DNA of 64,000 bases, taken from positions 82,273-146,272 of the forward strand of contig NZ_NFLU01000009.1 in the NCBI RefSeq assembly GCF_002161085.1. Direction: 5' to 3'. This stretch comes from Flavonifractor sp. An112 (GTDB taxonomy: Bacteria > Bacillota > Clostridia > Oscillospirales > Oscillospiraceae). Below the pieces are notes generated by a model. It searched no databases. It saw only the letters and a program-made list of their open reading frames with translations, and was not told the DNA's origin. Position 1 is the stretch's first letter; each line of letters begins with the position of its first letter. The position numbers were made by a program, and so were the translations under genes. Positions 34,072 through 41,672 of this stretch are shown here, in pieces.

Positions 34072-34344
34072 TCAATACCAATATACCCCGTCATCGTCAT
34101 CTCTACTGCTACGGGAAGAACTCCTTGCAGCCGCTTTCTGCTTTTTCACAGCGGCCTCCTCTTCGTCTGTCATTTTTTTATAGAGTGTACAATGAGCACT
34201 TCCCAGGCATATTCCGCCATAAGTACATCTATTACTTTCCCATTTGTAATAAACACAGTGCGACTTGTGGCGACGCTCATCACCTTCTTGACGAGCAAAT
34301 CTTTCTTTGTGCCAAGGGGTACCTGCCATATGCTTGAGACCCAT
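34072..34344 (-). CDS. Small cysteine-cluster protein
   Basis: 90 aa, ATG 34,344 with AGGAGG 9 bases upstream, 10 bases after the helicase stop. Basic N-terminus, then HCVYYKWESNRCTYGG-C-AHCTLYKK (about residues 29-57), with four cysteines spaced much as in the tail of the 32,503 protein. The C-terminus is low-complexity (SSSRSSRDDDDG). Probably a small metal-binding partner of the helicase or DUF4391; inference from position only. Confidence 0.6.
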   Translation of the reverse strand: MGLKHMAGTPWHKERFARQEGDERRHKSHCVYYKWESNRCTYGGICLGSAHCTLYKKMTDEEEAAVKKQKAAARSSSRSSRDDDDGVYWY

Positions 34345-34354
34345 ATTGCACCTC

Positions 34355-37300
34355 CTATCGAACCACCAAGAAACAAATCAATTGAAAATCATCCAGCCCG
34401 GACACCTGACTGAGCAGAGCCGAGGTGCCGCCCGCCCGAAACAGACTATCCAGGTCGCTGTCTTCCTTGGCGTCCAGGATGGACAGCACCGCATCCTCCA
34501 GCAGACTGGAGTAGACGGCCATATTCCGCCCGTCATCGGTCTCCTGATTGAAGGGTCGGTACAGCGCCTCAATGGGCTTGTCCTTGCCCCGGCAAAGCTG
34601 CCGCATGGCGTCCAGGGTATCCTTGGGGGAGAGATGATCGTGGACGGTGACGCCGTCCTCAGACAGATAGACCAGATAATAGGGGTGGAGCCGGTTGCGG
34701 TTGTCGATGTTCACCTCGTTGTGGACATTTTTCAGAATGAACACCACCCCTGCCGGAGCGTCCGCCGTGGCCGCCGCCACAGCACTGATGCCGCCGGGGC
34801 AGGTCTCCAGCTCCGGGTGGGTCTTGGCGTACTCCATCAGCTCCATGCGGAACTCGTTGAGGCCCAGGTCGGTGATGGACACGCCGGTGCCCATGTCCTC
34901 CAGATCCACCACCTCGGTCTGGAGACGCTGGAGCTGAGCTCTGCGGTACTCCAGGTCGCCCTGCTCCTCGGGGGAGAGCAGGTTGTCGTCGCCGGTGGAG
35001 GTCATGACCAGGGCCTTCATGCGGGTCTCCACCCGGGCTTTTAGGTTGATGTAGTCATCCAGCTGCATATCCGGCCAGAAGTTGATAAGTTGGATCTGCT
35101 CGTTCCGGCTGCCGATGCGGTCGATACGGCCAAATCGCTGCACCAGCCGCACCGGGTTCCAGTGGATATCGTAGTTGATGAGGCAGTCGCAGTCCTGCAG
35201 GTTCTGGCCCTCGGAAATACAGTCGGTGGCAATAAGCAGGTCGATGTCCGGACCGTCCGGCATCAGGGCCGCCTTGTCCTTGGAGAGGGGGGAGAAGCAG
35301 GTCAGCACATTGTTCAGATCAGCCTTAAATCTGGGTATTGTCGTGCGGCCACTGACAGAGCCGGTGACCAGCGCGGTGTGCAGACCATATTCATCCTGGG
35401 CAAAGGCACTGACATGGTCATAGAGATATTCTGCCGTGTCAGAAAAAGCGGTGAAGATGATCACTTTCCGGTTATCGGGGTTGATGGGGTGGTCGATTTT
35501 ATCCGCTATGGTGGAGAGCAGCATCTGCAGCTTGCTGTCATGCTCCGGAGTAATATCAGCCACCATGTTGACCAGCACATAGAGGGTGTTGAAGTCCTCC
35601 TCCAGATCGTGCTGCCAGGTCACATAATCCATATCTTCCAGGGCAATTTTTACTTTCTTACCCACGGCGAACAGATCCATTTCCTGGTCATCGGCGTCAA
35701 AGTCCACCGTGCTGGTCAGGTCGTTCAGTTCCAGGGTCAGACTGGGATCGTAGTGAGCGATGGTATCCAGGGTCGTGCAGATCAGGTCCTGAATGCGCTT
35801 CAAGGTCAGGCGGAAGGAGTGGATGGAACTCTCCAGCCGCTTGAGCAGGTTGATGCTCATCAGCCGTCGGATGCCTTGCTCACGGCCTACCTGAGTCAGG
35901 CTGTTCTTGCCCTCGTGGTTCAGGTCGGCGTACTTCTCCATACGGCTGGGCAGGATGTAGTTGGAGGGAGTATAGATGCTTAGGGTCAGGCTGAGCAGCA
36001 GGTCATAGATTTCACTGTATGTAATGGCATCGCTTAAATCAGTCAAAGGCGGGCGTTTGGAGATGGGCGGCAGACGGGTAGGGAATTTACCGATCTCGCC
36101 CACATTGTAGTATTTCTCAATGTGCCGTCTGGAGCGGGCGATGGTGACAGCGTCCAGAATCTCGAAGAAATCAAAGTCCAGCATCCGCATGAGTTTGTCG
36201 GTGGTGCGCAGCTCCACATCCCACTCACTCCAGGTGTTAAAGGCTTTCTGAGCATTGCGGAAGATCTCCTCTACTGAGCGGGTGGTGTCCAGCTTGTCCC
36301 GCCAAGCCTCGCTGTTGCCCTCGTAGGCAAGGGCTAACTGGTTGCGCAGGTCATAGAAGCGGTTATTGACGGGCGTAGCTGAGAGCATCAGCACACGGGT
36401 GCGGGCGCCGGGGCGGATGACCTTTTCCATCAGGGAATCGTAACGGTTATATTTTCCTTCGTCGCTGTGGCTGCTGCCGCCATTACGGAAGTTGTGAGAC
36501 TCGTCAATGACCACCAGATCGTAAGCGCTCCAGTTGATTTTGGAGAGATCCAGTTCTCCGGAAAATCCTTTGCCACGGGACAAATCGGTATGGTAGAGAA
36601 TATCGTACCGCAGCCGGTCACCAGCGATGGGGTTATTCACATAGTTGGCTTTATAGGTCATCCAGTTATCGCTGAGCTTTTTAGGGCAGAGTACCAGCAC
36701 CCGCAGGTTGCGGTTCTCATAGTACTTGATAACAGCCAGAGCGGTAAAGGTTTTGCCCAAGCCTACGCTATCGGCTAGAATACAGCCATTGTACTGCTCC
36801 AGTTTACTGATGATGGCCAGCACGGCATCCTTTTGGAAGGTGTAGAGTTTGTTCCAGACCAAGCTCTCCTTGAACCCATTTGCTTCGTTTGGCAGGTCAT
36901 CCTCGCTGACATTTTCCAAAAAATCATTGAAGATATTGTAGAGCGCAAAAAAGTAAAGAAACTCCGGGCTGTTTTCCTGATAAGCGGTAGTGATCCTCTC
37001 CAGCACCTGCTCCGTGACATCCTGCATCCGCCGCTTATCGGCCCAAAGCTGATCGAACAGTTGTAAATAGGCCTTGCTCTCCGGCGCATCCAGCTGCTGG
37101 ATCATGCTAAACATATTGCCGCCACGCTCACAACCCAAATCTGCCCGAGTGAAGCCGTTGATGGGAGCATACGCCACCGGGTGTTCACTATCGACGGCAA
37201 GGAAACCCGGCATTGTCTCATCGGTGCAGTTGGATTTGAACTGTGCTTTACGGCGTACCCAATCAGCACATTCTTTGGAGATGGTTTTCTGTGTAAACTC

Positions 37301-37579
37301 GTTGCGCAGTCGGATTTCAAACTCGCTGCCATGCAGTGTTTTTTCGCGCATTAGGCGGGGGATGTAGAACTCGCGTTTCTCCTTTGTAGTTGGTTCGGAA
37401 AGAAAAGTCGGCGAAGTAAAAATAAACCGCAATGATTCAATCTGATCCAACTGCTTTTTCAGTTCTTCATAAGCGTAAACAGAAAAACAGGCGGCAGCGA
37501 TGGATATTTTGCTGTGGGGAACAATCCTTACTTGTAGGTCATCTGATAGTTTTTCTGTAATGTTATTGATAATCTTCAT
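34355..37579 (-). CDS. SNF2-type helicase with N-terminal PLD-like region
   Basis: 1,074 aa, first gene of the leftward defence operon. The N-terminal ~240 residues resemble phospholipase-D-like domains often fused to such helicases (ISIAAACFSVYAYEELKKQL). Helicase motifs: ILADSVGLGKT (about 264-274), VLCPKKLSDNW, LVVIDESHNFRN (about 351), LMLSATPVNNR, then the second RecA half with FTAFSDTAEYL, ATDCISEGQNLQDC and RFGRIDRIGS (about 815-824). All ATPase motifs are intact. Probably a DNA translocase working with Mod/Res; role in the complex unproven. Confidence 0.9.
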   Translation of the reverse strand: MKIINNITEKLSDDLQVRIVPHSKISIAAACFSVYAYEELKKQLDQIESLRFIFTSPTFLSEPTTKEKREFYIPRLMREKTLHGSEFEIRLRNEFTQKTISKECADWVRRKAQFKSNCTDETMPGFLAVDSEHPVAYAPINGFTRADLGCERGGNMFSMIQQLDAPESKAYLQLFDQLWADKRRMQDVTEQVLERITTAYQENSPEFLYFFALYNIFNDFLENVSEDDLPNEANGFKESLVWNKLYTFQKDAVLAIISKLEQYNGCILADSVGLGKTFTALAVIKYYENRNLRVLVLCPKKLSDNWMTYKANYVNNPIAGDRLRYDILYHTDLSRGKGFSGELDLSKINWSAYDLVVIDESHNFRNGGSSHSDEGKYNRYDSLMEKVIRPGARTRVLMLSATPVNNRFYDLRNQLALAYEGNSEAWRDKLDTTRSVEEIFRNAQKAFNTWSEWDVELRTTDKLMRMLDFDFFEILDAVTIARSRRHIEKYYNVGEIGKFPTRLPPISKRPPLTDLSDAITYSEIYDLLLSLTLSIYTPSNYILPSRMEKYADLNHEGKNSLTQVGREQGIRRLMSINLLKRLESSIHSFRLTLKRIQDLICTTLDTIAHYDPSLTLELNDLTSTVDFDADDQEMDLFAVGKKVKIALEDMDYVTWQHDLEEDFNTLYVLVNMVADITPEHDSKLQMLLSTIADKIDHPINPDNRKVIIFTAFSDTAEYLYDHVSAFAQDEYGLHTALVTGSVSGRTTIPRFKADLNNVLTCFSPLSKDKAALMPDGPDIDLLIATDCISEGQNLQDCDCLINYDIHWNPVRLVQRFGRIDRIGSRNEQIQLINFWPDMQLDDYINLKARVETRMKALVMTSTGDDNLLSPEEQGDLEYRRAQLQRLQTEVVDLEDMGTGVSITDLGLNEFRMELMEYAKTHPELETCPGGISAVAAATADAPAGVVFILKNVHNEVNIDNRNRLHPYYLVYLSEDGVTVHDHLSPKDTLDAMRQLCRGKDKPIEALYRPFNQETDDGRNMAVYSSLLEDAVLSILDAKEDSDLDSLFRAGGTSALLSQVSGLDDFQLICFLVVR

Positions 37580-38161
37580 TTCGTAAATTCCCCCAATAAC
37601 ATATTGAGGAAAAGACTGCTTCCCCTAATATGTTACAGAATATTCCATGAACAGAATAACACAGAAATGAATGAAACTCTATTGCAAATATTTTATTGTT
37701 TTAATTATCCTATAAACCGGACAGTAGTTTATGCCGGCATAGAAATATAAAGAACTAGATCAAAGTTATGGTTCTTGGCATAAATGGTTAAACAGGGCAA
37801 TGAGCCAAAGACGCTACAATGAGCAAACTCAAAAATATATGTGTTTGTCATCTTGCGGCATAAGACTTCCTCATGACTATTTTCTTTGTGAGAAAGAAAA
37901 GACCATATTGACTACCGACCTGTGACAATAGGCGGCAAAGCCTCCATTACAGTGATAGATCATTAAAGATTGTAACACGGTACCTGGGCAATGAGAGCAG
38001 TAGAACTGTACGATTTTTTCGTACAGATGAAAGTATCTGCGCCTGACAATAGAGGTGAGCAGCCGTTATTTTAAACACAGGACAGTTTAGCGCGAAGGCC
38101 ATGATCGTGTGGCATAGACCGAGTTTCTTCTGCTGGTCAGATCCTTTCGGAACACCATATA

Positions 38162-39517
38162 TCATGATGGATGGATGCGGTGGTCTTTTTCCTCCAATGC
38201 CAGACCGATCAAGCGGTCTGTCTGGTCAGCCAGAAACAGAGGGATGTTCAGCACATCATCGTCCAGTTTCAGATTATCCAGTGAAAAGCGTATGCGGAGC
38301 TTTACTTTATCAGGAAACAGCTCCTTGAATTTTTTCAGACTTTTGCTGGCGGTATTGGCTTCCGATTTGACCTCCACAGGGAAAATATCATTTTCGCGCT
38401 GGATCAGGAAATCCACCTCATACGGCGGATTGCTCTGTGTCCAGTACCGCGGAGCAACTTCAAACTGTGTTACCAGAGTCTGCAGCACAAAATTTTCTGT
38501 CAGCGCGCCTTTGAACTCGGTAAACAGGCGGTTGCCTTCTCCAAAGGCGGTAGGCGCCAACTGCGCCAAGCGGCGGAGCAGCCCCACATCCACCAAATAG
38601 ATTTTAAAGGCTGACAGGTCATCATAAGCCGCGATCGGGAGCCCCGGTGCAGAGCTTCGGTAGACTTTGTGTACCAGTCTGGCATCTACCAGCCATTGCA
38701 GAGCATCTTCATATTCCCGGGCTCTTGCGCCTTCCTTGACGACCTTGTAGATGAACTTCTTGTTCTCACGCGCCAGCTGAGAGGGTATGGACTTCCATAT
38801 CATCGAAATTTTGGGGAACTCGCTGAGGTTTGGGTGCTTTGCAAAGTCACGCTCATAGGCGCCGATAATGCCGGACAGGGCTTCCTGCATCGCAGACACA
38901 TCACGGGCTTCTGTCCACATCAGGACGGGTTCGGGCATACCGCCGGTAACATAGTACATCTTCAATTTCTCGTACAGCGGATTGAAAAACGCATCGGGGA
39001 TCAGCTCGATGGTATCCACTTGCTCCAGATATGCGGCGAGATTTTCATCCCCATTTGCAAGCAGGAATTCCGAGAAAGTCATGGGATCGATCTGCATGAA
39101 ATTGACCTTACCCACAGGGAAAGACGATGGCCTTGCGAGGGCGATCCCCAACAGGGAGCCGGCACAGGCGATATGGTATTGGGGCGCATTCTCGCAGAAA
39201 TACTTCATCGCATTGATCACTTTGGGGCAGTCCTGCACTTCATCAAAGATGATAAGCGTCTTTTCCGGCAGGATCTTTTGACCACTGGCCAGCATCAGAT
39301 TCTGCAGGATCCGGTCAACATCTTTAGTGGTCTCAAAAAACTGTTTATATTCTTCATTTTCATCGAAGTTAAAATAAGCAGTATTTTCATAGTAGCGCCT
39401 GCCGAACTCTTTCAGGATCCAGGTCTTGCCCGCCTGACGCACACCTTTCAGGATCAAAGGCTTCCGATAGGGAGAGTTCTTCCAGTCCAGCAGCTTTTTC
39501 AAGATAAAGCGTTCCAC
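38162..39517 (-). CDS. AAA ATPase with DUF4143 C-terminal domain
   Basis: 451 aa from GTG 39,517, preceded by GAGGAG; the longer frame includes repeats and is not coding. Walker A GVRQAGKTW (about residue 24), Walker B LIIFDEVQDCP (about residue 94), LIWM-like sensor ACAGSLLG, then the DUF4143 domain with EVDFLIQRENDIFPVEVKS (about residue 386), which holds a PD-(D/E)xK-like signature. A large family common in gut Firmicutes and Bacteroidetes, of unknown biological role, possibly toxin- or defence-linked. Upstream direct repeats suggest autoregulation. Confidence 0.9.
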   Translation of the reverse strand: MERFILKKLLDWKNSPYRKPLILKGVRQAGKTWILKEFGRRYYENTAYFNFDENEEYKQFFETTKDVDRILQNLMLASGQKILPEKTLIIFDEVQDCPKVINAMKYFCENAPQYHIACAGSLLGIALARPSSFPVGKVNFMQIDPMTFSEFLLANGDENLAAYLEQVDTIELIPDAFFNPLYEKLKMYYVTGGMPEPVLMWTEARDVSAMQEALSGIIGAYERDFAKHPNLSEFPKISMIWKSIPSQLARENKKFIYKVVKEGARAREYEDALQWLVDARLVHKVYRSSAPGLPIAAYDDLSAFKIYLVDVGLLRRLAQLAPTAFGEGNRLFTEFKGALTENFVLQTLVTQFEVAPRYWTQSNPPYEVDFLIQRENDIFPVEVKSEANTASKSLKKFKELFPDKVKLRIRFSLDNLKLDDDVLNIPLFLADQTDRLIGLALEEKDHRIHPS

Positions 39518-39529
39518 AGGCTCACTCCT

Positions 39530-39667
39530 CACATTTTTATTGTGGTTTTTGTGTTTTGATATCACATTTTTATTATATGCTAAAATTTTAAAAAGAACAA
39601 CTGCAATCACAAAATTATATAGTTTTTATGTGTCGCTAATCACATTTTTATTTCAATCAAAAATGTG
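39530..39667. promoter_or_regulatory. Repeated CACATTTTTATT boxes upstream of the ATPase gene
   Basis: Exact CACATTTTTATT at 39,530, 39,563 and 39,641, and an inverted AAAAATGTGA at 39,659. The boxes cover the presumed promoter of the leftward ATPase gene and look like operators for a repressor. The binding protein is unknown. Confidence 0.6.
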
Positions 39668-39678
39668 AGATCAGGCAA

Positions 39679-39723
39679 AAGAAAAGAGCTGGATTCCACA
39701 GAAACGGAAACCAGCCCTTTTTG
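39679..39723. terminator. Terminator downstream of the 39,744 gene
   Basis: AAAAGAGCTGG...CCAGCCCTTTTT stem at the 3' side of the leftward membrane-protein gene; the T tract on the minus strand fits termination there. Confidence 0.7.
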
Positions 39724-39743
39724 GTGTATGTTAAGGAGTGTTT

Positions 39744-40628
39744 CTAGTTAAATCCTTTGAAATAAGCGTTTTGCGTTAAAAGAGACAGAAGATATTCTTT
39801 CAGTGATCTTTCTTCAAACCAGTCACACGCATCCAATAATTCACCCTGGATATCACTTACATAAGCGCTTTGGAACAGCTGCTGTGCCAGATGTTCATCC
39901 GCTTTGAGTTGAGTCAACAGCTGAGGTTGGACAGCTTGATCATGGCAGAGCTCGTATAGATCATTTCCCAGCAGCTGTTGGGCGGCTTCCGGCTCCTGAA
40001 GATGATTCTCTGCTGTGTCCAGCAAAAATTTCATCATCTGGATACCCGTTTCTGGATTTCTCGCACCGACTTTTCCCAGAAGTTCCATGGTGTCCATCTC
40101 GGACATCTCCTCCGCATTCCAGAAGCGGACTGCATCAGGAAAGGCAGCAATCAACAAGTCCCGACAGGCTTGCTCGTTTTCTGAAAAGTCCCACCGGCGG
40201 ACCATATCCTCCAGTTCCGTGCGGGAGAAACTGCGTGGAGGTGCGTTTTCCTCCGGCTCCTCCGAGGTGTCTGCCACTGTGAAGGTGAGCTGAATGGACG
40301 GTGTATCCGCTTCCCGCAATTTTGCCTTTTCTGACGGGTGGAGGGAGGAGATACCACCAAAATCCCCGCAGTATCCGCACTCCCAGCGATCACCCCGGAG
40401 TGAGACAGGGCTTCCGCAGTTTGGGCAGCAAATTGTTTCCTGCGGCTGGATGCCTCTGCTGCTGTTCTGCCGGCGGCGATTAGTTTTGGAAGAAGTCTTT
40501 TGTACCTCGCCCACAATAAACAGAACCAATACAAAGAGTACACCCATGACAAGGGGAACGGCGAGATTTCCGGTTGCCACAGTAATGACCAGGGCAACGA
40601 TAATAAAGAGAAAAATCATCAGAGACAC
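39744..40628 (-). CDS. Zinc-ribbon membrane protein of unknown function
   Basis: About 294 aa. Start is taken at GTG 40,628 because AGGAGGTGATCC lies about 11 bases upstream; an ATG at 40,649 overlaps that RBS. Two hydrophobic segments (MIFLFIIVALVITVA and VPLVMGVLFVLVLFIVG), then a zinc ribbon CPNCG-x(10)-CGYCG near residue 70, then a soluble helical domain of ~190 residues. Zinc-ribbon plus TIM44-like membrane proteins look similar. No link to the neighbouring ATPase beyond position. Confidence 0.7.
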   Translation of the reverse strand: MSLMIFLFIIVALVITVATGNLAVPLVMGVLFVLVLFIVGEVQKTSSKTNRRRQNSSRGIQPQETICCPNCGSPVSLRGDRWECGYCGDFGGISSLHPSEKAKLREADTPSIQLTFTVADTSEEPEENAPPRSFSRTELEDMVRRWDFSENEQACRDLLIAAFPDAVRFWNAEEMSEMDTMELLGKVGARNPETGIQMMKFLLDTAENHLQEPEAAQQLLGNDLYELCHDQAVQPQLLTQLKADEHLAQQLFQSAYVSDIQGELLDACDWFEERSLKEYLLSLLTQNAYFKGFN

Positions 40629-40850
40629 CAGAGGGATCACCTCCTGCATATGATACGACGCCTCTATTATAGCATAGGAATGTGTCTGGTGTCAGTTCTG
40701 CTTCTTATTTATATAAGGGGAGCGCTCGACCTGCGGAACGGGTGTCATCTACCTGAATCCATTTTTTGTGCGGTTGCGTCTTGACGATGCTTGTCAACCT
40801 TTTGTAGGATTAGACCAGGATAAGCGCTTGTCCGGAAACGAGGAGTCGCC

Positions 40851-41672
40851 ATGAAAACCGCTCTTTATTACATCCGCACCCGATGCAACTACTCCCAAAG
40901 CATGGCCGCTCGGGAGATTGGGGTATCCCGCCAGATGTTCAGCGCCTGGGAGCGCGGAGATAAACCTATCCCCGACGCGCGGAAGGACGCTATTTCTGCG
41001 CTGTTTGGCGTGCCGGTTCCCATTCTGGAAGAAACCGACGAGGCCAAGCTGCTGGCCTTTTGTGACCGCCCCATGTTCACCACGGTCTGCCAGGGCAAAC
41101 AGGTCTTTTCCTTCCTGCCCCCGGAGAATCAGGCCAGAGTGTTTTTGGGAAGTCCCACTGAAACAAGGCCGGAAGAGCGATGCAGAGAATTGATGAGCCA
41201 AAAGACGGAACTGCTGGAGCAGATCGATGGCCTGTTTCGCTTTGCGCCTCAGCAGCAGGTGGACGAATTACCCAATATGGAATTGAAACTCTCCCTGTTA
41301 TCCTGCTTCTCTTCTGTGGCAGACGCGGCGGAGGCGGTGGAACCCCAATACCAGGGCCGGCTGCTCCGATTTGTGCTGGAGCAGATGAAGATCTTATCGG
41401 CCATGCTGCGGGGGATAGAGCTGCCGGAACAGGATACCTGGGCACAGCAGCAGCTTCATCTGCTGCGCTATCGCTGGGGGCAGATCAACGATCTTCCTGA
41501 CAACACGAGTATTAGTGAGACCGGCCGCAGCAAAAGCGGCGAGCCGGAAGAGTTGCTTCAGCGGATCGACTACTGGTATCAGAAGGCGAAAAAGCGGGGA
41601 GTAGATTGGACGGAACTGCAATGGTGGCTGAATCAAATTCTGGAACAGGAGAATGAGCATGAACTGGATTGA
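40851..41672 (+). CDS. HTH protein paired with a PolC-like protein
   Basis: 273 aa. The N-terminal XRE-type helix-turn-helix (YYIRTRCNYSQSMAAREIG, then VSRQMFSAWERGDKPIPDA, about residues 6-45) is followed by about 220 residues of helical sequence without a known domain. It overlaps the next gene by 20 bases, so the two are translated together. Probably an autoregulator or partner of that protein. Composition is moderately GC-rich and unlike the AT-rich defence inserts. Confidence 0.75.
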   Translation: MKTALYYIRTRCNYSQSMAAREIGVSRQMFSAWERGDKPIPDARKDAISALFGVPVPILEETDEAKLLAFCDRPMFTTVCQGKQVFSFLPPENQARVFLGSPTETRPEERCRELMSQKTELLEQIDGLFRFAPQQQVDELPNMELKLSLLSCFSSVADAAEAVEPQYQGRLLRFVLEQMKILSAMLRGIELPEQDTWAQQQLHLLRYRWGQINDLPDNTSISETGRSKSGEPEELLQRIDYWYQKAKKRGVDWTELQWWLNQILEQENEHELD

